Assembly: GCF_017873415.1 (NCBI RefSeq)
Contig: NZ_JAGGKD010000009.1
Span: 18,830-82,829 of the forward strand
DNA from: Methanolobus bombayensis
Lineage (GTDB): Archaea; Halobacteriota; Methanosarcinia; Methanosarcinales; Methanosarcinaceae
Direction of reading: 5' to 3'
DNA: 64,000 nt
Under the pieces are notes generated by a model. The model saw only the letters and a list, made by a program, of their open reading frames with translations, had not been told where the DNA came from and did no database searches. Below, piece after piece: positions 1 through 9,194 of the stretch (within the stretch, counting starts at the first letter, position 1; each line of letters starts with the position of its first letter). The position numbers and the translations under genes are program-made.

Positions 1-1738
1 TGTAACAGATAGTGTAGTTTCTTCACTTGCACAATCCGTTACTCACAATTATACCAATGACAGCCCATCAGGAACAGTAGCATCAGGAAGAACATTGACC
101 ATCAGTTCCGAAGACTCGGACGGTGAGACATCTTCCACAACAACTACGCTTTCAGTCTATGGAGATGCTCCGGCATTCAGTTCAGGTACTTCATTCACAT
201 TGTCAGAGGATGAGACTAATCAGACAATGGTATTCTATGATGCACAGGCTAATAACTCAGATGGTGGCTCGGATGACCAGGATATCACTTACTCGATCAC
301 TGGTGGAGATGGGCAGGCTCTGTTTGATATAGATTCAGATGATGGTGAAGTTCGTTTGAATGGTGTTGGTGTGAGCACCCTGGATTATGAGACAAAGACC
401 AGCTATTCATTAGAAATAGAGGCTGATGACGGACAGGCTGTAGATGGTACAACAACTCATACTCTCACAGTTAATGTCACAGATGTTATTTCCACTTTGT
501 CTATTGGAAACGTAAACGATATAACCTGTGACTGGGGCAGGGACTTCAATTTAAACCATTCCATTCTTGCAACAGCAGATCCTGCTAATGGGGTATCTCT
601 AAACTATAATGTTTCATGGATTCCTGACGGTAATCAGGGTGTTGTGAATTCAGGCGACACTGAATGGCATAATCAGACCCTTTCAAATTCAACTGTTCAG
701 GAAATATCAGTTCTCTTGAATGGAACATCAACTGATTCTTCTGCAGTGAGTGACTCTGATATCTTTACCTTAAACATTACTAACAGGAATATTATAATCA
801 CTTCTGATCCTGAGTCTTCATACTCTGTCGATCCGGGAACTCTGATATGGATCAATGCCAGCGCAAAAGGCGAGTACAATGAAACATTTGTGGGCAATGC
901 AGTTTTGACACTAAATGGTAATGCTATAGGTGATCCAAAAGCTGTTACTAATGGTAATGTGAGTTTTAACAGCACACAATCTGCTGGAGGAACTTATAAT
1001 TTCGCAGTTATGTTCTATAACACAACTTACTATTACAATACTTCTACCAACAGGTCTGTTTTAACAGTTAATGTTCCTGAAGAAAGTGACTCAAGCAATC
1101 GTGTTTCAACAGGTCCAAGCCTGGATCCTGCAACAGTAAGTTCAACCGATACGTCTGTAAAATATGTAATGGGAGGCACGCCTGTAAAATTCGATCTTTC
1201 CGGTGGAGATGACCCTGTAATGGCTATAAGCTTTGATGCAAAGGACAACGAAGGTCTTATAGTTTCAAAAGTTCAGGTATTCAAGGAAAGACCATCTGAT
1301 GTACCTGCACCAAAAGGTAGCTCCTATTCTGTCATGAGTATCGATGTTGGTTCCAGTGGGACTATCTCCACTCATAATGCTGACAACATTCAGATCCGCT
1401 TCAAAGTCAGTCGTGAATGGGTGGAAGAAAATAATATCGATATTTCCACAATCCGCCTGACCAGGTATCATGGTGAACAGTGGAATGATCTGCCAACTTA
1501 TCAGGAAAAAGAAGAAAATGGCTACATCTACTTCTACGCTGAAACTCCTGGATTCTCCATTTTCGAGGTTGTCGGAGATGAAGTTACTGAAACCACAGAG
1601 CAGGTTCCTGCATCAACTCCATTAGTTGAAGAGAAAACAGAACCTGTAGAGGAAGAAGAAACATCAAGCACTCCAGGATTCACTGCTCTTGCAGGAATTG
1701 TGTTTGTTTCACTTGCGGTTCTTCTGAGAAGAAAATAA
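1..1738 (+). CDS. PGF-CTERM surface protein with cadherin-like domain (5' partial)
   Basis: The frame is open to the left edge with no stop, so the gene begins upstream of the window; an in-frame TTG at 95 is not a believable start. The visible part has a cadherin/dystroglycan-type repeat (FDIDSDDGEVRL, then LDYETKTSYSLEIEADDGQ) and Ig-like beta segments rich in N-x-S/T sites. The last ~190 residues form the archaeal PGF-pre-PGF domain (ISFDAKDNEGLIVSKVQVF ... YFYAETPGFSIFEVVG), followed by a Glu-rich spacer, TPGFTALAG, a hydrophobic helix and LLRRK. This is the PGF-CTERM signal processed by archaeosortase and anchored to the S-layer/membrane. Its C-terminal third closely resembles that of the next gene, so the two are paralogous surface proteins. 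Ligand unknown. Confidence 0.85.
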   Translation, partial: VTDSVVSSLAQSVTHNYTNDSPSGTVASGRTLTISSEDSDGETSSTTTTLSVYGDAPAFSSGTSFTLSEDETNQTMVFYDAQANNSDGGSDDQDITYSITGGDGQALFDIDSDDGEVRLNGVGVSTLDYETKTSYSLEIEADDGQAVDGTTTHTLTVNVTDVISTLSIGNVNDITCDWGRDFNLNHSILATADPANGVSLNYNVSWIPDGNQGVVNSGDTEWHNQTLSNSTVQEISVLLNGTSTDSSAVSDSDIFTLNITNRNIIITSDPESSYSVDPGTLIWINASAKGEYNETFVGNAVLTLNGNAIGDPKAVTNGNVSFNSTQSAGGTYNFAVMFYNTTYYYNTSTNRSVLTVNVPEESDSSNRVSTGPSLDPATVSSTDTSVKYVMGGTPVKFDLSGGDDPVMAISFDAKDNEGLIVSKVQVFKERPSDVPAPKGSSYSVMSIDVGSSGTISTHNADNIQIRFKVSREWVEENNIDISTIRLTRYHGEQWNDLPTYQEKEENGYIYFYAETPGFSIFEVVGDEVTETTEQVPASTPLVEEKTEPVEEEETSSTPGFTALAGIVFVSLAVLLRRK

Positions 1739-1750
1739 GTTCTGGTTAAA

Positions 1751-1776
1751 GGAGAGCAATAAGCTCTCTCTTTTTT
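1751..1776 (+). terminator. stem-loop terminator after the cadherin-like gene
   Basis: GAGAGC (1752-1757) pairs with GCTCTC (1763-1768) around a short A/T loop. A run of T follows at 1771-1776, only ~12 nt after the stop codon. This resembles an intrinsic terminator; U-tracts alone can also terminate archaeal transcripts. Confidence 0.7.
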
Positions 1777-1904
1777 ACTTTTTATTTCTGGTTTTTTCTT
1801 TGCAACAAAGGTTCACATCACAATTATTATATTTTTAATAGTTAACACTGTAAAAAAACAGCATTGTTAGATATAGTTTTATATTATATCTCTCATAAAA
1901 TAAT

Positions 1905-1918
1905 AAATATATAATATC
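1905..1918 (+). promoter_or_regulatory. TATA box for the NosD-like gene
   Basis: An AATATATAATAT-type box A lies about 30-40 nt upstream of the ATG at 1947. A clear Shine-Dalgarno, GAGGT (1935-1939), sits 7 nt before that ATG and fixes the start. Confidence 0.5.
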
Positions 1919-1946
1919 TTGTATTTATTGTGAAGAGGTACATAGG

Positions 1947-4900
1947 ATGAGAGTACAGCGAACTTACATTATTTCAGTATTATTTATGTGCATTTTACTA
2001 TCATGCACAGGTATAGTTTCAGCAGAAGAGATCATGGTAGGTTCCGGTTATGGAAACACCACCATCACAGCCGCACTTGCAAATGCGAGCAACGGTGACA
2101 TAATTACTGTGACAGACGGAACTTACATTGAGAATGTAGACGTTACCAAAGAGGTTACGATTCGTTCCCAGAATGGTGCTGCAAGCACAACAGTTCAGGC
2201 AAGCTCAAGCAGTGACCATGTATTTTACGTGAATGCTGATAACACTAACATAAGCGGTTTTAATATTACAGGCGCAACAGATTCAATCCAGGCCGGTATT
2301 TATCTACATGATTATTCATCCAGCAATACTCTGACAAACAATACTGTCAATGGGAATTATTATGGTATTTACCTGTCAGATTCAGACGGCAATACCCTGA
2401 CCAACAATACTGCCAGCAATAATGAAGACCACGGTATTTACCTGTATTCTTCATCCAGCAATACTCTGACCAACAATACTGCCAGCAATAATACTGGTTA
2501 CGGTATCAATGTGTATTCTTATTCATCCAGCAATATTCTGACAAATAATATTGCCAGCAATAACAGTTATTATGGTATTCGCCTTGATTATGGTTCTTCC
2601 AGCAATACCCTGACAGACAATACTGCCAGCAATAATGAAGACCACGGTATTTACCTGCGTTATAACGCAGACAGCAATACTCTGACAAACAATACTGCCA
2701 GCAATAATAATGATTACGGTATTTACCTGGATTCTTCAGACAGCAATACTCTGACAAACAATACTGCCAGCAATAATAATGATTACGGTATTTACCTGGT
2801 TTCTTCAGACAGCAATACTCTGACAAACAACACAGCAACTGGAAATAATTATGGTATTTACCTGCTTTCCGGAATCAGTAATACACTTTCCAACAATAAT
2901 GCTAGTAACAACACTAATTATGGTATTAAGTTTAATGCCGACAGCAGCACACTTACCAACAATATTGCCAGTGGTAATGGTGATGATGGTATTAGTGTGA
3001 GTTGTGAAAACAGCATATTGACTAACAACACTGTCAGTAATAACTCCGATTGCGGTATCTTTATTATCGGCTCAACCAACGTCACAATGACTGGCAATAT
3101 AATGTCACAGAACACTTATGATTTCAGGATCAACGATGGTTCTGTAAGTAATTTCCTGCATAATATAGATTCAAGCAATCTGGTTGACAACAAGCCTATT
3201 TATTATTGGTCAAGTCTTTCAGATGAAGTCATTTCTGCAAATGCAAGTACGATGGATGCAGGTGTAATATATCTGGTCAACTGTAGCAATGTGTCTGTTG
3301 CGGATTATAATGTTGTGAACGCAAGTGGTTATCAAGGTGTTGTTTTTGCGCACACGGACGATTCGACAATGGAAAATATCACCGTATCCGGAGGCTATTA
3401 TGGCTCTTACTTCTATTATTCAGACAATAATATGCTGACAGATAGTAATTTCAGTGATGCTGATCAACGTTGCGTTTACATTTATAATTCAAACAACTAC
3501 ACACTGGCAAATAATAGTGTCTATGACAATAGTAATTATGGTATTTACCTGTATTCTACAAACGAAATAACCATAACAGACAATACACTCAGTGGAAATA
3601 GATTTGGTATTTGTCCGAATAATGCAATCAACAGTACTGCAACAAATAATACTTTTAGTGGAAATACTTACGGTATCTATACAACCTATAGTTCATGTGA
3701 CTATGCTGTGCTGACAGGCAATGTCTTCATTAACAATAGTAATTGTGGCATTAACCTGAATTCCGGAGATGGCAACACGGTTGCAAACAGTACTTTTAGA
3801 GGAAATAATCAAGGAATTTACCTGAATGGTGGAAGCAGTAATACTCTGGCAGACAATATGTTCTCTGGAAATAATTATGGTGTTTACCTGTATAGAACAA
3901 GTAGCAATACAGTGTCTGACAATATTATTAATGGTAGCTCATATACAGGTATTTACCTGTCTACTGCCAGTGGTAATATAATAACAGGCAATATCGCTAA
4001 TGGAAACCGTTATGGTATTGACATGTCAGGGTCAGGTAACAACAATGTATTGACTAATAATGCTGTGATTAACAATGAGGATTTTGATTACAGGTCATAT
4101 TCTTCAGGTTCTAATAACACAATAGACATGCTGGAACTGCTTGATGGTTCATCATTTATGTCTTTTGTTGCGGATTATTCACAGATAAGAATATCTGGAA
4201 ATGATACACATACTGTAAACCTTTCAGGTCAGACAAATGTGAACGGTTATGTAACCATTACCAGAACAGGTAATCTATCAGTTACTTTCTTCTACAACGA
4301 TTCTGGAATAAGCAGTTCTGACGAAGCGACAATAGCCCTCTACAGACTTAACGGCAGTACATGGGAAGAAATAACAGGTACAACTCTTGACACTTCAGCA
4401 AATTCCGTATCAGATACTCTCTCTGAATTTGGTACATTGGCTTTGTTCACAGGAGGTCGTTCTGATGAAAGATCTTCCACCACTCCATCCAGCAGTTCGG
4501 ATGATGATGACGGAGTTCGTGCATCTGTAAGCCAGGGTCAGGATCCTGCAATAGTCGCAAGCTCTGCATCTTCTGTAAAGCGTATCACTGGAGATTCTGA
4601 AGTTAATTATGATTTCTCCGACAGTGGTACTCCTGTTCTTGGAATCAGCTTTGATGCAAAGAAGGATAAAGGTCTTGTTGTTGCCAAGGTGCAGGTACTT
4701 TCAGGCAACCCTGACGGCGTTTCAAATCCATCAGGCAAATCTTACCAGATGCTAAGCATTGACGTTGGAAGCGAAGGTACTGTTTCTTCTGATAGTGCTG
4801 ACAATGTCATGATTCACTTTAAGGTTAGCAAAGAATGGATAGAAGAGAACAACATCGACATTTCCACCATCCGTATGACAAGATATCATGGCGACCAGTG

Positions 4901-5168
4901 GAATGATCTTGAAACTTATCAGGTCAGAGAAGAAGGTGAGTATATTTACTTCTATGCTGAAACACCTGGGTTTTCTGTATTCAATGTTGTTGGAGATGAG
5001 ATTTCTGAAACATCTGAACAGGCTTCAGAATCAACATCAATAGTTGAGGAAGAGGGAGAACCAGTAGATGAAGAAGAAACACCTGACACTCCTGGATTCA
5101 CTGCTCTTGCAGGAATCGTAGTTGTTTCACTTGCATTCTTTGTAAGCAGGAAACAAAAGTCAGAATAG
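1947..5168 (+). CDS. PGF-CTERM surface protein with NosD-type right-handed beta-helix repeats
   Basis: 1073 residues. An N-terminal signal peptide of about 26 residues (MRVQRTYIISVLF... ending near VSAEE) is followed by a periplasmic copper-binding NosD/pectate-lyase-like beta helix built from more than 20 PbH1 coils of the form SNTLTNNTASNNxxYGIYL (residues ~60-700). Next come a small beta domain, a Ser/Asp linker, a PGF-pre-PGF domain (ISFDAKKDKGLVVAKVQVL ... YFYAETPGFSVFNVVG) and a PGF-CTERM tail (TPGFTALAG, TM, SRKQK). Proteins of this build in methanogens are S-layer-associated and exported; no catalytic residues are identifiable, so binding of surface glycans or adhesion is inference. 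Start supported by GAGGT 7 nt upstream. Confidence 0.88.
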   Translation: MRVQRTYIISVLFMCILLSCTGIVSAEEIMVGSGYGNTTITAALANASNGDIITVTDGTYIENVDVTKEVTIRSQNGAASTTVQASSSSDHVFYVNADNTNISGFNITGATDSIQAGIYLHDYSSSNTLTNNTVNGNYYGIYLSDSDGNTLTNNTASNNEDHGIYLYSSSSNTLTNNTASNNTGYGINVYSYSSSNILTNNIASNNSYYGIRLDYGSSSNTLTDNTASNNEDHGIYLRYNADSNTLTNNTASNNNDYGIYLDSSDSNTLTNNTASNNNDYGIYLVSSDSNTLTNNTATGNNYGIYLLSGISNTLSNNNASNNTNYGIKFNADSSTLTNNIASGNGDDGISVSCENSILTNNTVSNNSDCGIFIIGSTNVTMTGNIMSQNTYDFRINDGSVSNFLHNIDSSNLVDNKPIYYWSSLSDEVISANASTMDAGVIYLVNCSNVSVADYNVVNASGYQGVVFAHTDDSTMENITVSGGYYGSYFYYSDNNMLTDSNFSDADQRCVYIYNSNNYTLANNSVYDNSNYGIYLYSTNEITITDNTLSGNRFGICPNNAINSTATNNTFSGNTYGIYTTYSSCDYAVLTGNVFINNSNCGINLNSGDGNTVANSTFRGNNQGIYLNGGSSNTLADNMFSGNNYGVYLYRTSSNTVSDNIINGSSYTGIYLSTASGNIITGNIANGNRYGIDMSGSGNNNVLTNNAVINNEDFDYRSYSSGSNNTIDMLELLDGSSFMSFVADYSQIRISGNDTHTVNLSGQTNVNGYVTITRTGNLSVTFFYNDSGISSSDEATIALYRLNGSTWEEITGTTLDTSANSVSDTLSEFGTLALFTGGRSDERSSTTPSSSSDDDDGVRASVSQGQDPAIVASSASSVKRITGDSEVNYDFSDSGTPVLGISFDAKKDKGLVVAKVQVLSGNPDGVSNPSGKSYQMLSIDVGSEGTVSSDSADNVMIHFKVSKEWIEENNIDISTIRMTRYHGDQWNDLETYQVREEGEYIYFYAETPGFSVFNVVGDEISETSEQASESTSIVEEEGEPVDEEETPDTPGFTALAGIVVVSLAFFVSRKQKSE
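2311..2900 (+). repeat. in-frame tandem repeat encoding beta-helix coils
   Basis: Units of about 66-72 nt repeat within the NosD-like gene. Each begins with an AGCAATACTCTGACAAACAA-like core and encodes SNTLTNNTASNN plus a variable YGIYL turn. Several neighbouring units are nearly identical at DNA level (for example 2700-2760 against 2765-2825), indicating recent duplication or slippage. The reverse strand happens to be open here but is not a gene. Confidence 0.8.
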
Positions 5169-5175
5169 AACTAAG

Positions 5176-5203
5176 AAAGAGCAGTTTGACTGCTCTTTTT
5201 AAT
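5176..5203 (+). terminator. strong stem-loop terminator after the NosD-like gene
   Basis: AAAGAGCAG (5176-5184) and CTGCTCTTT (5190-5198) form a 9-bp stem with a TTTGA loop, followed by Ts. It sits between two convergent genes and probably also limits read-through from the minus-strand gene. Confidence 0.75.
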
Positions 5204-5238
5204 TACTTTTTTTTAGATTTGAAGAATATATTAGTATT

Positions 5239-7401
5239 TCATTTCTTATCCACCAGCACCGCATCGGTTATAGCAACCTTAGCCGTGTATTCATCAAGTT
5301 CAAAAACCTCGAAGTTGCGGATCTCTATCTTTTTCTTATACATGGGTCCGTCCATTACAAAGCTCTCAAACTCGCCACCTTCCCCGGCAACGTTTAGCCC
5401 TATCTTCTCGTTGAGCTTCACAAGTTTTTCAATATCCTTCTCACGGATAATGCGACCAACCCAGCTTTTGTTAAGACCATAGGCAGCAACACTGCTGAAC
5501 ATGAATTCAAATCCAAGGTCAAGGAGCTGATACATTTCTTTTTCCTGGTCGATGTGCCACAGGGGTGAGAATACCTTTAGCCCGAGTTCGTCACAAACCT
5601 TTTCGATTCTTTCACGCTGGTAATTTGAGTAAAGGGCACCGGTGATAACTCCTTCAATACCGAACTCGTTCTTTGCACGGATGATGGCATTCTTCATGTC
5701 ATCGAGTTCTTTCTCCTTTTCACCCATGGTAAGTTCTTCAATGAGTGGCATTTCCATTGCTTCTGCCTGCAGGCGTGCAAGGTCAATATTAGGAGTATGG
5801 AACATATATGAATCTGGATTCTGGCTCTTGATTGTGATCAGGCATTCAATTGAATAGTTCTGCTGCTGCATCACATGCATTGCATAATTACTATCCTTTC
5901 CTGAACTAAAAAGCACACCAAGTTTGAGGTTCGGCTGTCCGTAGAACTGTTTAAGGTAATCTGTTTTGGTTTTACAGCCTGCTTTCTTTGCAAGTTTGCC
6001 AATGGCCTTATCGAACCTGCTTCCATATTGTGCTGCCTGTTTCCTGCGCTGGCTGACCTCTGCAGGAATGCCAATATCATCGGCAAGCATGCGGAGTATG
6101 AGTTTGTTCTGTTCTTCGTTTATTTTGAATTCAGGCGGGATCTTCAGACAATAATCAACAAACTTTTTGTCAAGATAAGGTACACGCAGTTCAATGTTGT
6201 TATTCATGGAAACAACATCGTCGCGATAGGTGTTCTTCTCGTAGATCTTTAGTACATCAGCATAACAGTCCCTGCTTATGTCGGTAGAACGCTTATGTCG
6301 GTCATAGCCTGCAAAGATCTCATCTGCACCGGAACCTGAGAACATTACCCTGATACCGTCTTCTCTTGCAGCAACACATGCTGCATACATTGTCAGTGCA
6401 ACGCCAACCTTTGGTACGTTGCTGTCTTCAACAAGAGGAACAACATCTTTGAGATATTCTTCCACTTCTTCAAGGTCAATTATCTTTATTTTCAGGTCAA
6501 GTCCAAGCTTATGTGCCATTTTCTTTGCATATTCAACATCCGGTGGAAGCTGTACTCCTGCAAGACCTGCAGTATAGCATGTAAAATCAATTCCAGGTTT
6601 TTTACCCATGAGCTTACACATGTATGCGATTATTGTTGAATCAAGACCACCTGAAAAAAGGATGCCGAATTTCTCTTCCGGCATGCGTATGGAAACGGCA
6701 TCTTCCAGAACCTGTTGCATTTTTGCTTCAATTTCATATATGCTTCCTTCATGTTCTGGTGTAACGGAGAAGAAATTCCTGTTGAATTTCTCAAGAGTTC
6801 CTGTTTTGATGTTATAGGCCAGTATCTCCCTTGGATTGAGTTCTGCTATATCGGCAAATCCGTTTTTTGCAAGCGCTTTTTTCTCCGAGGCAAATGCAAA
6901 ACCATCTGAATGACTGTACCAGAGAGGTTTGATGCCTACGATATCCCTTACAATGTAGACGTTTTCATCGAGCCAGTAAGCAAACGCATAGACACCAATT
7001 ACTTCCTGAAGCATCTCTTCAATGAGTTCAATTGTGCTGTTATTGTCAGGGGCTTTTTTTTCAATAAGTTGAATAAGCAGGTCGGTGTCATTTTCAGCTT
7101 GTATGTCGTATTTTTCTGCAAGCTCTTTCCAGTTATATATCTCACAATTAGCAACGATCCTGCCTTTTCGGATAAGCGGTTGGAGAACAAAATTAACCAT
7201 GGAATGCAGACGGTGTCCCAGGACGTTTCTTTCTTCAATTGTTGTGTTTATTTCAAGAGAGGTGGCCTGCTCTGATCTGTAAACTGAACCAGAAGTGCAT
7301 ATACCTATGCCATTAAGTCCTCTGTTCTTTGTAATTTCCAGGGAACTTAATGTATGTTCCACTGCATTATCATTATTGAAAAAACCTGTAATTGAGCACA
7401 T
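5239..7401 (-). CDS. glutaminase-asparagine synthase-Dph6 fusion (putative glutamine-dependent amidating ligase)
   Basis: 720 residues with three modules. Residues 1-~210 are a class II (Ntn) glutamine amidotransferase: Cys2 follows Met1, and Arg64, NCEIYN (85-90) and the NDTD stretch match the AsnB glutaminase pocket. Residues ~225-470 are an asparagine-synthase PP-loop domain with SGGLDS (250-255), SGSGADEIFAGY and ELRVPYLD. Residues ~490-715 are a second PP-loop domain of the diphthine-ammonia ligase (Dph6) family with SSGKDS (499-504), GALYSNYQRER and the AGEGGEFESFVMDGP signature. Known chemistry: AsnB makes Asn from Asp with Gln as nitrogen donor; Dph6 amidates diphthine on EF-2 with ammonia. 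The fusion suggests ammonia delivery from Gln to a Dph6-type reaction, which is inference. Stands alone, minus strand. Confidence 0.85.
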   Translation of the reverse strand: MCSITGFFNNDNAVEHTLSSLEITKNRGLNGIGICTSGSVYRSEQATSLEINTTIEERNVLGHRLHSMVNFVLQPLIRKGRIVANCEIYNWKELAEKYDIQAENDTDLLIQLIEKKAPDNNSTIELIEEMLQEVIGVYAFAYWLDENVYIVRDIVGIKPLWYSHSDGFAFASEKKALAKNGFADIAELNPREILAYNIKTGTLEKFNRNFFSVTPEHEGSIYEIEAKMQQVLEDAVSIRMPEEKFGILFSGGLDSTIIAYMCKLMGKKPGIDFTCYTAGLAGVQLPPDVEYAKKMAHKLGLDLKIKIIDLEEVEEYLKDVVPLVEDSNVPKVGVALTMYAACVAAREDGIRVMFSGSGADEIFAGYDRHKRSTDISRDCYADVLKIYEKNTYRDDVVSMNNNIELRVPYLDKKFVDYCLKIPPEFKINEEQNKLILRMLADDIGIPAEVSQRRKQAAQYGSRFDKAIGKLAKKAGCKTKTDYLKQFYGQPNLKLGVLFSSGKDSNYAMHVMQQQNYSIECLITIKSQNPDSYMFHTPNIDLARLQAEAMEMPLIEELTMGEKEKELDDMKNAIIRAKNEFGIEGVITGALYSNYQRERIEKVCDELGLKVFSPLWHIDQEKEMYQLLDLGFEFMFSSVAAYGLNKSWVGRIIREKDIEKLVKLNEKIGLNVAGEGGEFESFVMDGPMYKKKIEIRNFEVFELDEYTAKVAITDAVLVDKK

Positions 7402-7552
7402 ATTCTGATCGGTGACCTATTTTTAGTTCCAAGAAGCGTTAAAGCCTGATAAATACTTTGAGTAGAGTAAGTGAAAATAAAAAACGGAAAAAGAGAGGAT
7501 CATTTGAACAAAATGAGATTAAAAAGGGATTCTAAAATAAAAGAAAGCTGTT

Positions 7553-7939
7553 TCAAGGCTTGCAACCAAGTTCAACACGTTCTTCCGGTGTGAGTGAAAT
7601 ATAGAATTTCAATATATCATCAGGATTCATATCCAGACCAAGCTTGTATCCGTTAGCTCTTCCGGCTCTCAGGAAAGTTTCCTCTTTTTCATGTTTTTTA
7701 AGCATCAGTTTCTGAATTTCTTCATTGCTGAGCTTTGACATATCTACTTTTTTGAGAAGACCAATTAGCAGGAAGTTATTTTCAACACGCTCATAAATGT
7801 TCTCTGTCTTGCTTTCCACCTTTTTCTCAGGCTCGAACAGGTATGCTGTCTCTCCGTTAGAGTCCTTGTAGGCAAGTGATATTTTCCTAAGTACCAGCTT
7901 TCCGTTCTCGCATACCAGAATCTTGCGTTCGGTCTTCAT
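7553..7939 (-). CDS. hypothetical protein, 128 aa
   Basis: Family not recognised. The product is soluble, Lys/Glu-rich and without membrane segments or Cys pairs. The N-terminal half looks beta-rich (KILVCENGKLVLRKISLAYKD); the C-terminal half is helical and ends in LTPEERVELG. A dense pattern of charged and hydrophobic residues typical of a real protein, plus its own intergenic regions on both sides, support it as a gene. It is 151 nt upstream of the start of the glutaminase fusion gene on the same strand and probably separately transcribed. Function unknown. Confidence 0.6.
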   Translation of the reverse strand: MKTERKILVCENGKLVLRKISLAYKDSNGETAYLFEPEKKVESKTENIYERVENNFLLIGLLKKVDMSKLSNEEIQKLMLKKHEKEETFLRAGRANGYKLGLDMNPDDILKFYISLTPEERVELGCKP

Positions 7940-8199
7940 TTACTTTCCTCGTTTTGTTTTTAGCAGAACAGGGCAAAGTCCCCGATATAGTCACATTTGT
8001 TTTTTGTTCTGTGACTCGTACTATCTACAATTGCAGCTTTCTCAATTTCCTATTTAACATTTTCTCTACTTTTCTGTCTAATGAGTATCATCATTATGAG
8101 AAAATCTATTTACCCTGTGGTCTTTTATTCTATAAATGCAACAGATGAAATAGAAAGAGATTCTAAATAGTTACAAAAGTTGCAGGACAGAGGCGTATA

Positions 8200-8787
8200 A
8201 TGTTCAGTGAACTTAAAGATTCTATCAGGTCATCGATATTACCGTTTGTAAAATGGGTCCCTTTATCTCCAAACTCACTTACCATAATTGGTCTTCTGAT
8301 AAGTATATTGGCGGCTGTTGTCTTTGCCACAGGTGACCTTATAACAGGAGGGTTGCTGATTATTTTCAGCGGTTTCTTTGATATGATAGATGGTTCAGTT
8401 GCCAGAGCAAAAGATCGTATGACTGTATTTGGTGGCGTACTGGATTCCGTATGTGACAGGTATGCAGATGCCATTGTTTTTGCCGGTATTATTTACGGTT
8501 CAGTAACCGGTAATATCATTCAGAGCAGTTTGTTCTCACTACCACTATGGTTCTGGGTTGTTTTTGCAATCATGGGATCATACCTTGTAAGTTATGTGCG
8601 TTCCAGAGCAGAAAGTGCAGGTGTAAGCTCCATGAACATCGGTATTGCTGAAAGACCGGAGCGCATGCTTATCCTTGTAGCAGGATCACTTAGCGGTTAT
8701 CTTTTGGAATCTATTATTCTGATTGTCATCCTCACTCACATAACAATGGTCCAGCGTCTTCTGTATGCCAGAAAAGAGCTTGAATGA
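8200..8787 (+). CDS. CDP-alcohol phosphatidyltransferase, probably archaetidylinositol-phosphate synthase
   Basis: 195 residues with the full family signature D-G-x2-A-R-x8-G-x3-D-x3-D, seen as DGSVARAKDRMTVFGG...D...D. About five or six membrane helices follow the short N-terminal segment MFSELKDSIRSSI. Enzymes of this family transfer a phospho-alcohol from a CDP-activated lipid with loss of CMP. The N-terminus and length fit the archaeal archaetidylinositol-phosphate synthase group, which joins CDP-archaeol and inositol-1-phosphate at the membrane. Substrate assignment is inference; archaetidylserine or glycerol-phosphate synthases are alternatives. Monocistronic. Confidence 0.8.
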   Translation: MFSELKDSIRSSILPFVKWVPLSPNSLTIIGLLISILAAVVFATGDLITGGLLIIFSGFFDMIDGSVARAKDRMTVFGGVLDSVCDRYADAIVFAGIIYGSVTGNIIQSSLFSLPLWFWVVFAIMGSYLVSYVRSRAESAGVSSMNIGIAERPERMLILVAGSLSGYLLESIILIVILTHITMVQRLLYARKELE

Positions 8788-8942
8788 TAATTTTATGGAA
8801 CTTTTATCAGGCATGTTTTTTGCATGTGAGCATTGCTTTTCATCCGTCCCAATGCAAAGATTATAATATAAAGCGTTATTATTAATTGCCTGAGTTAACT
8901 GTTATACTATTATCAATATACATCATCAAATGAGGATTCCAA

Positions 8943-9194
8943 ATGCAATATCAGGCAGATGTAACCATTGAACTTAAAAGCGGTATGCTTGACCCTGAAG
9001 GCACAACCATCAAAAGGGCACTTGAACACCTTGGATATGAGACCGACAGTGTAAAGACAGCTAAGAAATACACAATCGACCTCCAGGCAGAGAGTATCCA
9101 CGATGCCAGAGAGACAGTTGAGCAGATGTGCCAGAAGCTCATCGCAAACCCGATAATTCATAATTATGCTATTTCTCTGAGGGAACTTCAATGA
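8943..9194 (+). CDS. purS: phosphoribosylformylglycinamidine synthase subunit PurS
   Basis: 83 residues, typical of PurS (MQYQADVTIELKSGMLDPEG, then IKRALEHLGY). PurS bridges the PurQ glutaminase and PurL synthetase in the FGAM synthase complex of purine biosynthesis. SD-like GAGGATT precedes the ATG. The stop codon overlaps the purQ start by 4 nt (ATGA), indicating translational coupling. No purL is present in the window. Confidence 0.95.
   Translation: MQYQADVTIELKSGMLDPEGTTIKRALEHLGYETDSVKTAKKYTIDLQAESIHDARETVEQMCQKLIANPIIHNYAISLRELQ

Noticed and set aside
2506..2838. Long open stretch on the minus strand with repeated Cys/Tyr pattern
   Set aside because: It is the reverse shadow of the NosD-like tandem repeat; the repetition comes from the plus-strand gene and there is no SD or promoter.
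2311..2900. Evenly spaced repeats, considered as a CRISPR array
   Set aside because: Units are in frame, contiguous, differ by coding-compatible changes and encode beta-helix coils; there are no unique spacers.
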